Shown here one piece after another: positions 42,638-50,786 of a stretch of 64,000 nucleotides of DNA; the first letter of the stretch is position 1, and each line of letters opens with the position of its first letter. The translations under genes were made by a program, and so were the position numbers. Origin of the DNA: Streptomyces canus (lineage in GTDB: Bacteria > Actinomycetota > Actinomycetes > Streptomycetales > Streptomycetaceae); NCBI RefSeq assembly GCF_001514145.1, contig NZ_KQ948671.1, positions 57,301-121,300 of the forward strand. Direction: 5' to 3'. A model generated the notes under the pieces. That model was not told the DNA's origin, ran no database searches, and was given only the letters and a program-made list of their open reading frames with translations.

Positions 42638-42694
42638 ACCACGCCCGCCCCCACCGAACCCGCACCCGCTCAACCGCCGGAGGCAAGGGCACGC

Positions 42695-44152
42695 TCACGC
42701 CGACGCCGTCAGCGGCTTCGCGATGTCCTCCAGCGACCGCCGCTCCGCCCGCACCGCGAGGAACGCCGCCACCAGACCCGCCGCGCACATCAGCCCCGCG
42801 CCGATCTGGAAGGCAAGCACCGTGTCGCCGACCTTGCCCGTGCTCGTCAGGTCGGCGAACAGCAGCGGTCCGCTGATGCCGCCCGCCGCCGTGCCCAGCG
42901 CGTAGAAGAACGCGATCGACATCGCCCGCGTCTCCATCGGGAACACTTCGGACACCGTGAGGTAGGCACTCGACGCCCCCGCCGAAGCGAAGAACAGCAC
43001 CGCACACCAGCACGCCGTCAACGTGCCCGCGCTCAACGACCCCTGGTCGAACAACCACGCCGTCCCGAACAGCAGCAGCCCCGACAGCAGATACGTCGAC
43101 GAGATCATCACCCGCCGCCCCACCGTGTCGAACAGCTTCCCCAGCAACAGCGGCCCGAAGAAGTTACCGATCGCGATGACCGCGAAGTAGTACCCGGTGT
43201 CCCCCGTCGGCACGTCGAAGAACGTCGTGAGGATCGCCCCGAACCCGAACGTGATCGCGTTGTAGAGGAAGGCCTGGCCGATGAAGAGTGAGAACCCCAG
43301 CACGGACCGGCGCCGGTAGTCCGAGAACACCGTCCGCGCGATCTCCAGGAACGTCACACTCCGCCGCTGATGGATCGTGATCTCACCCTCGGGCCGCGGC
43401 AACGACTCGCCGCCCCGCTCCGCTTCCACCCGCTGCTCGATCGACGAGACGATCCTCTCCGCCTCCTCGTCCCGCCCATGGATCAGCAACCACCGCGGAC
43501 TCTCCGGCACATGCCGCCGTACGAGAAGGATCACGAACGCCAGCACCGCCCCCAGCGCGAACGTCAGCCGCCACCCCACGTCCTTCGCGAAGATGTCCGT
43601 GTTCAGCGCGACGATCGACAGCAGCGAGCCACCCACCGCTCCCAGCCAGAAACTCCCGTTGATCATCAGGTCGACCCGGCCCCGGTACTGCGCCGGAATC
43701 AGCTCGTCGATCGCGGAGTTGATCGCCGCGTACTCCCCGCCGATCCCGAACCCGGTCAGAAAGCGGAACAGGAAGAACCACCACGACTCGAAGGCGACCG
43801 ACGTGAGCGCCGTGGCGGCGAGATACACCGCCAGCGTGATCATGAACAGCTTCTTGCGGCCCCACTTGTCCGTCAGCCGCCCCCAGAACAGCGCCCCCAG
43901 GCACGCCCCGGCCACATACAGCGCCGCCGCGATCCCGGTGACCTGCCCGGAGGAGATGGACAGTCCGCTCCCCGGTTCCGAGAGCCGGCTCGCGATGTTG
44001 CCGACGACCGTGACCTCCAGGCCGTCGAGGATCCACACGGTGCCGAGTCCGATGACGATCGTCCAGTGCCAGCGCGACCAGGGAAGCCGGTCGAGTCTGG
44101 CGGGGATGTTCGTCGTCACGGTACGGCCGGTATCGGCCTGGGCTGTGGTCAC
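42695..44152 (-). CDS. MFS transporter, sugar-porter-like
   Basis: 485 residues, GTG start (GGGGAGGGG upstream). Twelve predicted helices with the major facilitator signatures: WGRLTDKWGRKKLFM in loop 2-3, RFLTGFGIGGEYAAINS in helix 4, ESPRWLLIHGRDEEA in the central loop and GKLFDTVGRRVMIS in loop 8-9. Resembles the sugar porter/aromatic acid:H+ groups; the cargo (organic acid, sugar or metabolite) is unknown. Monocistronic. Confidence 0.87.
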   Translation of the reverse strand: MTTAQADTGRTVTTNIPARLDRLPWSRWHWTIVIGLGTVWILDGLEVTVVGNIASRLSEPGSGLSISSGQVTGIAAALYVAGACLGALFWGRLTDKWGRKKLFMITLAVYLAATALTSVAFESWWFFLFRFLTGFGIGGEYAAINSAIDELIPAQYRGRVDLMINGSFWLGAVGGSLLSIVALNTDIFAKDVGWRLTFALGAVLAFVILLVRRHVPESPRWLLIHGRDEEAERIVSSIEQRVEAERGGESLPRPEGEITIHQRRSVTFLEIARTVFSDYRRRSVLGFSLFIGQAFLYNAITFGFGAILTTFFDVPTGDTGYYFAVIAIGNFFGPLLLGKLFDTVGRRVMISSTYLLSGLLLFGTAWLFDQGSLSAGTLTACWCAVLFFASAGASSAYLTVSEVFPMETRAMSIAFFYALGTAAGGISGPLLFADLTSTGKVGDTVLAFQIGAGLMCAAGLVAAFLAVRAERRSLEDIAKPLTASA

Positions 44153-44219
44153 GGAAGGGCCCCCTCCCCGTCGGGCGATCGTCGAGCGAACGCCACCCGG
44201 GTGCCCTCGACCAGGCCGC

Positions 44220-45596
44220 CTACGCCCCCAGTGCCCGCGACACCGTATAGATCAACAACCCGGCGAGCGACCCGACCACCGTGCCGTTGATCCGGATGAA
44301 CTGAAGGTCACGGCCGATGTGCGCCTCGATCTTCCGCGTCGTGTGCTCGGCATCCCAGCCGGCCACCGTGTCCGTGATCAGGGAGGTGATCTCCCGCCGG
44401 TAGGTGGTGACCACGTACACCGCGGCCCCCTCCACCCACCCGTCGACCTTCGACTGCACCTTCGGGTCGACGGCCATCCGCGCCCCCAGCGACAGCAGCG
44501 ACGCCCGCACCCGCAGCCTCAGCTCACTGCGCTCGTCCTCGGCGGCGGAGACGATCATCGACCGTACGGCGGTCCAGGCGGACGCGATCAGGTCCTGGAC
44601 CTCGCCGCGCCCCAGCACCTCGCCCTTGAGCCGCTCGACACGCGCGCGCGTGTCCGTGTCGGACTGGAGGTCGGAGGCGAAGTCCGTCAGGAACCGGTCC
44701 AGCGCGCCGCGCGCCGGATGGGACGGCATGTCCCGCATCTCGGTCACGAAGCGCAGCAGCTCCTTGTAGACCCGCTCGCCGACCTTCTTGTCGACGAAAC
44801 GCGGGGTCCAGCCGGGCGCGCCCCCCTGCACCGCGTCCATGACCTGCTCGTCATGGAGCACGAGCCAGTCGTGGGCCCGGGCCACCACCAGGTCGACGAC
44901 CCGCCGGTGCCCGCCGTCGGCGACGACCTTGTCCAGCATCTTCCCGATGCCGGGCGCGATCTCCTGGGCGTCGGCCCGCCGGGTGATCGCCTCCCCGACC
45001 ACGGCCTGGACGTCGGAGTCCCGCAGGACGGTCAACGCGCCCCTGAGCGCGGCCGACAGCTCCGCGGTGACCCGGTCGGCGTGCTCGGGCTCGGCCAGCC
45101 ACGCCCCGAGCCGGCTGCCGATCCCCACGGCACGCAGCCGCTGTCGTACGACGGCCTCGGAGAGGAAGTTCTCGCCGACGAACTCGCCCAGCGACACCCC
45201 CAGCTGGTCCTTCTTGGTGGGGATGATCGCGGTGTGCGGGATGGGCAGGCCGAGCGGGTGGCGGAAGAGGGCGGTGACGGCGAACCAGTCGGCGAGCGCG
45301 CCCACCATGCCGGCCTCGGCGGCCGCGGCGACATAGCCGGCCCAGGGACCGGCCCCGGAGTTGTGCGCCCACTTGGCCAGCACGTACACCACCGCCACGA
45401 GGAGCAGCAGTCCGGTGGCGGTGAGCTTCATGCGCCGCACCCCGCGCTGTTTCTCCAGGTCCGCCTCGCTGAAGGTGTTCATCGCACGTACGGCCGAAGC
45501 GGGGACGGCACGGTTCACGGCCCCGTCCGGCCGGGCATGCTGCTCCACGTCAGATGGTCCCGTTTCCTGAGGTTTCGTGCGTTCCATCCGCTCCAC
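44220..45596 (-). CDS. DUF445 family membrane protein
   Basis: 458 residues if GTG 45596 is used; ATG codons at residues 4 and 39 are alternatives. Two terminal membrane helices (LTATGLLLLVAVVYVLAKWA near the N end, VVGSLAGLLIYTVSRALGA at the C end) enclose long helical coiled regions. Marker stretches are AEAGMVGALADWFAVTALFR and FIRINGTVVGSLAGLLIY, as in the DUF445/YjiN family. Function unknown. Stops 67 bases after the MFS gene's start, so both may be transcribed together. Confidence 0.85.
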   Translation of the reverse strand: MERMERTKPQETGPSDVEQHARPDGAVNRAVPASAVRAMNTFSEADLEKQRGVRRMKLTATGLLLLVAVVYVLAKWAHNSGAGPWAGYVAAAAEAGMVGALADWFAVTALFRHPLGLPIPHTAIIPTKKDQLGVSLGEFVGENFLSEAVVRQRLRAVGIGSRLGAWLAEPEHADRVTAELSAALRGALTVLRDSDVQAVVGEAITRRADAQEIAPGIGKMLDKVVADGGHRRVVDLVVARAHDWLVLHDEQVMDAVQGGAPGWTPRFVDKKVGERVYKELLRFVTEMRDMPSHPARGALDRFLTDFASDLQSDTDTRARVERLKGEVLGRGEVQDLIASAWTAVRSMIVSAAEDERSELRLRVRASLLSLGARMAVDPKVQSKVDGWVEGAAVYVVTTYRREITSLITDTVAGWDAEHTTRKIEAHIGRDLQFIRINGTVVGSLAGLLIYTVSRALGA

Positions 45597-45782
45597 CCGT
45601 TCGGTGATCCCTCACACATTGTCCCTTCCTGAGCGACTCCCGGAACGGAACAAGAGTTCCCGGCGTCATTCCGGACGAGCGAACCGCAGGGGGTCTCGTC
45701 CCTTGCTCTCAGGTTCATGCCTCATCATGAGGTGATCAGATCGGAGCCTCGGGCTCCCATCGCCCTAGGAGAACAGCACCAC

Positions 45783-47117
45783 ATGACTCGGCGTCATGGT
45801 TACGCCCTGCTTGCCGCGATCATCGCCGTGATCGTGGCCATGTCCACCGCCATCTACATCGGAGTGGCGGCCGACACCGGTACCAGGGACCGCACCGCAC
45901 TGTCCGGCTCCCGGCCCGCACGCCCCTCCGCCGCACCCGCCTCCACCGGGGTCTGGGTCGGCACCTGGTCCGCCTCCCCGGTCGGCGCCGAGCCCGGCAC
46001 CCAGGCCGAGGGCATGACCGGCCGCTCCGTCCGCAACGTCGTGCACGCCGCCGTCGGCGGTACGAGTGCCCGCGTCACGCTGTCCAATCTCTACGGCCGG
46101 ACCGCGCTGACCATCACCCACGCCTCGATCGCCCTCGCCGCCGGCACGGAGACCGCCGCCGCGCGCGCGGGAACCCTGCGGCCGCTCACGTTCGCCGGCA
46201 ACACCACGGTCGTCATCGCCGCGGGCGGGCAGGTGCTCAGCGACGCCGCCGCCCTGGCCCTCCCGGCGGGCAGCGACGTCCTCGTCACCACCTACTCCCC
46301 CAGCCTGTCCGGGCCGGTCACCTACCACCCGACGGCACGGCAGACGTCGTACGCCGGCGAGGGCGACCTCACCGAGGACGAGACCGGGACGCCGTACACC
46401 GAGCAGGTCGACCACTGGCGGTATCTCACCGCGCTGGACGTGCTCAGCGGCGAGGCCGACGGCACGGTGGTCGCCTTCGGCGACTCGCTGACCGACGGCA
46501 AGAACTCCACCGCCAACGCCAACGCCCGCTGGCCGGACTACCTGAACCGGCGCCTGCGCACCGCGCTCGTGGCCGGGCAGGATCTGCCCCGCTACAGCGT
46601 CGTCAACGCGGGGATCGGCGGCAACCGGGTCCTCTCGGACGCCCGTGGCCGTCCCCTGGAGAACCAGGCGGGCATCCGCCGCTTCCGACGGGACGTGCTC
46701 GACCGCCCCAACGTCAAGATCGTGGTCATCGACCTCGGCATCAACGACCTCCTCCGCACGCCGGGCACCGCCGACCCGCAGAAGATCCTCACCGGCCTGC
46801 GCGACCTGGTCCGCCAGGCGCACGCGCGCGGCATCAAGGTCGTCGGCGCGACCCTCATGCCCGTCGGCAAGCGCACCACCTGGACCGAGGCCCGCGAGGA
46901 CGTCCGCCAGACCATCAACGCGCAGATCCGCTCGGGCAAGGTCTACGACGCGGTGATCGACTTCGACAAGGCGCTGAGGGATCCCTACGACCCCCGTGCG
47001 CTCCGCGCGATGTACGACTCCGGGGACCGGCTCCACCCCAACGACAAGGGGTACGAGCGGATGGCGGACACCTTCGATCTGGAGTACCTGAAGGGGTCGA
47101 CGGCGGCACGGCTGTAG
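45783..47117 (+). CDS. Secreted SGNH/GDSL hydrolase
   Basis: 444 residues from ATG 45783 (AGGAGA at 45768-45773). One N-terminal membrane or signal segment (YALLAAIIAVIVAMSTAIYI), then a domain opening GVWVGTWSASPVGA. The catalytic domain has block I AFGDSLTDG with Ser235, block II GIGGNRVL, block III LGINDLL, and Asp415/His418 in DRLHPND. An esterase/lipase acting outside the membrane. A hairpin at 47131-47156 follows. Confidence 0.9.
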   Translation: MTRRHGYALLAAIIAVIVAMSTAIYIGVAADTGTRDRTALSGSRPARPSAAPASTGVWVGTWSASPVGAEPGTQAEGMTGRSVRNVVHAAVGGTSARVTLSNLYGRTALTITHASIALAAGTETAAARAGTLRPLTFAGNTTVVIAAGGQVLSDAAALALPAGSDVLVTTYSPSLSGPVTYHPTARQTSYAGEGDLTEDETGTPYTEQVDHWRYLTALDVLSGEADGTVVAFGDSLTDGKNSTANANARWPDYLNRRLRTALVAGQDLPRYSVVNAGIGGNRVLSDARGRPLENQAGIRRFRRDVLDRPNVKIVVIDLGINDLLRTPGTADPQKILTGLRDLVRQAHARGIKVVGATLMPVGKRTTWTEAREDVRQTINAQIRSGKVYDAVIDFDKALRDPYDPRALRAMYDSGDRLHPNDKGYERMADTFDLEYLKGSTAARL

Positions 47118-47130
47118 CCGCGGGTCGGTG

Positions 47131-47156
47131 GGGGCCGGTCGCTGCCCACCGGCCCC
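47131..47156. terminator. Bidirectional hairpin terminator
   Basis: GGGGCCGGT and ACCGGCCCC form a perfect 9-bp stem with an 8-base loop, in the 39-base gap between the convergent GDSL and DUF1707 genes. Confidence 0.6.
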
Positions 47157-47939
47157 TCAGTCCTCACCCCGTCGGCGCCGGTCGCGCATCCTGTCGTGGT
47201 GTCCGCCGATCATCCGCCGATGCGCGTCGCGGACGTCGTCCCGGACCGACTCCCTCAGCTCCCGGACCGCCTCCCGGCGATCGAGCCGCTGCTGCCGCCG
47301 CTCCTCACGGAGCCGCTGCCGCTCGGCCCTCGTCACCTTCCGCTCGACCCCGACCCCGCCCCAGAACGCGAACCCGGTCACGACCACCCGAGGCGCGCCC
47401 GGCTCCCCCGGGACACCCTGCTCACGGTGGTCGAACCCGCCCATGATCCCGATCCCCCGCACCACGACCTCGACCCCCGGCGGCACGATCACCTGCACCC
47501 CGCCCATGATCGCGACACAGTTGATCTCGACCTCGCCGTCGGCGAAGTTCGCCTCCCGCAGATCGAGTTCACCACCGCCCCAGAAGGCGAAGCAGTTGAA
47601 CCGCCGGGGCACGGTCCACCGCCCCTTGCGCTGGAACCCGGACATCACGGCGACGGCCCACGTGGACGAGCCCTCACCGCCGACGATCCGGGACGCCCAA
47701 CTCCCGTCGGGCTCGGGCCGCTTCAGCATGTCGACCTTGGGAGCGGCCACCTGACCGACCGGAAGATCCCGGGTGATCGGCGCGAGCTCGCCGTACGTCC
47801 TCGCCTTGTACGTCGCGTCCAGCCGTTCCTCGAACTCCTCCATGTCGAGCCGCCCCTCCGCGAGGGCCTCCCGCAGGACCTCGGAGACTCGCTCACGATC
47901 GGCGTCGGAGGCACGCAGCTCCGGGAGTTCGTCCGTCAT
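47157..47939 (-). CDS. DUF1707 domain protein with LiaF-like C-terminal part
   Basis: 260 residues. DUF1707 at 5-60 (LRASDADRERVSEVLREALA, then GRLDMEEFEERLDATYKART). Then a beta-rich part with a repeated FxFWGG/AIMGG motif (CFAFWGGGELDLREANF, VAIMGGVQVIVPPGVEVVV, GFAFWGGVGVERK), as in the LiaF/YvqF group. The end is a charged helix rich in Arg. Cytoplasmic face stress sensor-like proteins have this build; function here unknown. Confidence 0.8.
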   Translation of the reverse strand: MTDELPELRASDADRERVSEVLREALAEGRLDMEEFEERLDATYKARTYGELAPITRDLPVGQVAAPKVDMLKRPEPDGSWASRIVGGEGSSTWAVAVMSGFQRKGRWTVPRRFNCFAFWGGGELDLREANFADGEVEINCVAIMGGVQVIVPPGVEVVVRGIGIMGGFDHREQGVPGEPGAPRVVVTGFAFWGGVGVERKVTRAERQRLREERRQQRLDRREAVRELRESVRDDVRDAHRRMIGGHHDRMRDRRRRGED

Positions 47940-47971
47940 GGGGCCAGCCTACGAGCAACCCCTCCCCACGG

Positions 47972-48967
47972 CTACGACACCGCTTTCTCCGCTTCTCCCG
48001 CGTACATCTTCGCGATCACCGCCTCGATGTCCGGCTCCCGCACCGACAGATCCACCAGCGGGTACTCCGCCGCGACCCGCGCCACCAGCGGCGCCGCCGA
48101 CTCGGACGCCGGGAACGCCAGCCACTGCCGCGGCCCTTCCACCTTCACCACGCGCGCGGGCGCCGCCTCGATCGGCGGCAACTCCCGCTCCAGGTCCACC
48201 ACGAGGGTCCGCTCGCTCTCGCCCACCTCATGGAGGCCGGTGAGGGGACCGTCGTACATCAGGCGCCCGTGGTCGATGACCATCACGCGCGAGCAGAGCT
48301 GCTCGATGTCCTGGAGGTCATGCGTGGTCAGCAGGACCGTCGTGCCGCGCTCGGTGTTCAACTCCCGAAGGAATCCCCGCACCTTGGCCTTGGAGATGAC
48401 GTCCAGTCCGATGGTCGGCTCGTCCAGGTACAGCACCTCGGGGTCGTGCAGCAGAGCCGCCGCGATGTCGCCCCGCATCCGCTGCCCCAGCGACAGCTGT
48501 CGTACCGGGACGTCCAACAGGTCGGCCAGTTCGAGGAGTTCGACGCAGCGGTCGAGGTTCTCGCGGTAACGGGCGTCCGGGATGCGGTACATGCGGTGCA
48601 TCAGCTTGTACGAGTCGATCAGCGGGAGGTCCCACCACAAGGTCGTGCGCTGACCGAAGACCACGCCGATGCGGTGGGCGAGCTTCGTCCTCTCCCGGGA
48701 CGGGTCGATCCCCGCCACCCGCAGCCGACCACCGCTCGGCGTCAGGATGCCCGTCAGCATCTTGATCGTCGTCGACTTGCCGGCGCCGTTCGGGCCGATG
48801 TACCCGACCATCTCGCCGCGCGCCACGGTGAAGGAGATCGAGTCGACCGCCCGCACCTGGCGCCGCTCCCGCCTGAGGAAACCCGTCTTCTTGCGCACGT
48901 CGAAGACCTTCTCGACGCGGTCGAGTTCGATGAAGGCATCCACCGCCACGTCCACCACCTGGTCCAC
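47972..48967 (-). CDS. ABC transporter ATP-binding protein
   Basis: 331 residues from GTG 48967, which lies 2 bases after the permease stop and has GGGGAG upstream. Walker A GPNGAGKS at 58-65, signature LSLGQRMRGD, Walker B YLDEPTIGLD and His of the H-loop in TTHDLQDI. An extra N-terminal region KKTGFLRRERRQVRAVDSIS is typical of the subfamily that works with two ABC-2 permeases. Provides energy for the exporter encoded by the next two genes upstream. Confidence 0.9.
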   Translation of the reverse strand: MDQVVDVAVDAFIELDRVEKVFDVRKKTGFLRRERRQVRAVDSISFTVARGEMVGYIGPNGAGKSTTIKMLTGILTPSGGRLRVAGIDPSRERTKLAHRIGVVFGQRTTLWWDLPLIDSYKLMHRMYRIPDARYRENLDRCVELLELADLLDVPVRQLSLGQRMRGDIAAALLHDPEVLYLDEPTIGLDVISKAKVRGFLRELNTERGTTVLLTTHDLQDIEQLCSRVMVIDHGRLMYDGPLTGLHEVGESERTLVVDLERELPPIEAAPARVVKVEGPRQWLAFPASESAAPLVARVAAEYPLVDLSVREPDIEAVIAKMYAGEAEKAVS

Positions 48968-48969
48968 CC

Positions 48970-49782
48970 CTAACTCCCCGTACTCCGATACGAACCGAGG
49001 CCCGCCCGCCACGCGAGCCCGCCCAGCGCACCGCACGCCACCGCCACCAGCGGCGGTGCGAAGGCCGCCCACTGCGGCAGATCCAGCGGGTACGGCCGGT
49101 CCAGGACATAAGAGGCCGGCACCCAGTTGACGAAGGCGAGGGGCAGCATGAACGTCACCCCGCGCACGAAGTCCTTCCCGAACACCGTCGGCGGGTACTG
49201 AAGCAGCGTCGTACCGCCGTACGTGAACGCGTTCTGCACCTCGGAGGCGTCCTGCGCGAAGATCTGGAAGGCCGCGCCCGCCACGAACACCGCGCAGAAG
49301 ATCGCCGCACCGCTGACCACCATCACCGGCACCAGCAGCACCTTCGCCGCACTCCAGTCGACGTCGACCGAAGCCAGCGCCCAGACCAGCACCACCGTGC
49401 CCTGGGTGATCCGGCCCAGCCGGCGCACCGCGAAACGGTCCGCGCCGATCTGGGCGAGCACCGGTGCCGGCCGCACCAGCAGGATGTCGAAGGAGCCGTC
49501 ACGGATCCGGGCGCCCAGCACATCCATCGAGCCGAGCACCAGGTCGGCGATCCCGAAAGAGGTGACCGAGAGGCCGTAGAGGAAGGCGATCTCCGGCAGG
49601 CCCCAGCCGCCCAGCGAGTCGACCTGCGAGAACATCAGCAGAATCCCGACGAAGTCCAGGCCGGTCATCAGCAGATTGCCGAACATGGTGACGACGAAGG
49701 AGGTGCGGTAGGTCATGGAGGAGCGCACCCACATGCCCGCGATCAACCAGTAGGCCCGCACACCCTCACCCAGACGGGACAT
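48970..49782 (-). CDS. ABC-2 type permease (second of two)
   Basis: 270 residues from ATG 49782, one base after the stop of the other permease. Six membrane segments, with SSMTYRTSFVVTMFGNLLMT at the start, FCAVFVAGAAFQIFAQDASE, and QYPPTVFGKDFVRGVTFMLP as in the DUF990-type permeases. With its partner it should form a heterodimeric export channel for an unknown small molecule. Confidence 0.85.
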   Translation of the reverse strand: MSRLGEGVRAYWLIAGMWVRSSMTYRTSFVVTMFGNLLMTGLDFVGILLMFSQVDSLGGWGLPEIAFLYGLSVTSFGIADLVLGSMDVLGARIRDGSFDILLVRPAPVLAQIGADRFAVRRLGRITQGTVVLVWALASVDVDWSAAKVLLVPVMVVSGAAIFCAVFVAGAAFQIFAQDASEVQNAFTYGGTTLLQYPPTVFGKDFVRGVTFMLPLAFVNWVPASYVLDRPYPLDLPQWAAFAPPLVAVACGALGGLAWRAGLGSYRSTGS

Positions 49783-49783
49783 C

Positions 49784-50590
49784 TCAGCCACCCTGCACCA
49801 CCACCCGCCGCGTCGCCGCCGACTGCAGCAGCCGCCCCGCCGCCAGCAGCACCACCGCCCACGTCGCCTGAAAGGCGTACGCACCGAGCGGATCGGCCTC
49901 CCCCATCAGCACGTCCGCCGGCATCTGGAGCTGCGCCGCCCACGGCAGCGCCCGCACGATGTCACCCAGCACCCCCGGGAAGGCGTTCAGCGGGAACACG
50001 ATGCCCGAGCAGAAGACGCCCGTGATCATCACGGCCTGCATGATGCCCATGCCGTCCATCAGCCAGAACACGCTCAGGGCCGCCAGATAGCGGATCCCGA
50101 AGCTGACGACCATCGCGAGCAGCAGCGCCACGAACAGGGCCGCCCACGAGGTGACGTCCGTGGGCAGCGCCATCGGGAAGAACAGCGCGCCGAACACGAA
50201 GGGGATCACGCCGCGTCCCAGCAGCTGGAACAGCGAGCGGCCCAAGTCGCTGGCCAGCCACCACAGTTGGAGGTCAGCCGGCCGGTACAGATCGACCGCG
50301 ATCTCACCCGTGCGGATCCGCTCGATCACGTCCTTCTCGGCCCCGCCGCCCTGGATGGCCAGCGTCGAGTAGAGGCACTGCCCCAGCCATACGTAGGTGA
50401 CCGCCTGCGCCTGATCGTAGCCCCCGAGATGGGGCTTCTCGTCCCACAGCGCGAGATAGGTGTAGACGAGGATCACACCGAAGACGGTGTTGGTGAACAC
50501 CCCTGCGAGCGTGGCCGCGCGATATGTCGCGTACCGTCTGAATCCGCCCGCAGCGACGGCCGCGTACAACCGCCAGGAACCCACATCCAC
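49784..50590 (-). CDS. ABC-2 type permease (first of two)
   Basis: 268 residues from GTG 50590, with GAGGAGG just upstream. Six membrane segments; YATYRAATLAGVFTNTVFGV at the start and GYDQAQAVTYVWLGQCLYST, IRTGEIAVDLYRPADLQLWW in the middle. The pattern is the partner of the DUF990 permease. First gene of the three-gene exporter operon, divergent from the PBP gene. Confidence 0.85.
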   Translation of the reverse strand: MDVGSWRLYAAVAAGGFRRYATYRAATLAGVFTNTVFGVILVYTYLALWDEKPHLGGYDQAQAVTYVWLGQCLYSTLAIQGGGAEKDVIERIRTGEIAVDLYRPADLQLWWLASDLGRSLFQLLGRGVIPFVFGALFFPMALPTDVTSWAALFVALLLAMVVSFGIRYLAALSVFWLMDGMGIMQAVMITGVFCSGIVFPLNAFPGVLGDIVRALPWAAQLQMPADVLMGEADPLGAYAFQATWAVVLLAAGRLLQSAATRRVVVQGG

Positions 50591-50786
50591 AGCCCTCCTC
50601 GGCCCGCCGGCACCAAAGCGCAGGAGCCTAGTGCGCAGGTGACGGGGCGGGCCACTCATTTTCCGGGCGAGACGCGCGCCATATCCGGGAACGGAACGCA
50701 GGGTGCGAGAGTCTTCAAGAGGGGACGCAGAAGGCGTACGAGGGCGTACGGGAACGTACGAGGCGAAACAGGAGTCCGTGCACGAG

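Noticed and set aside
43377..45632. A 750-codon plus-strand frame across the MFS and DUF445 genes
   Set aside because: It spans two clear minus-strand genes and the gap between them, which no real gene would, and its product has no recognisable sequence.
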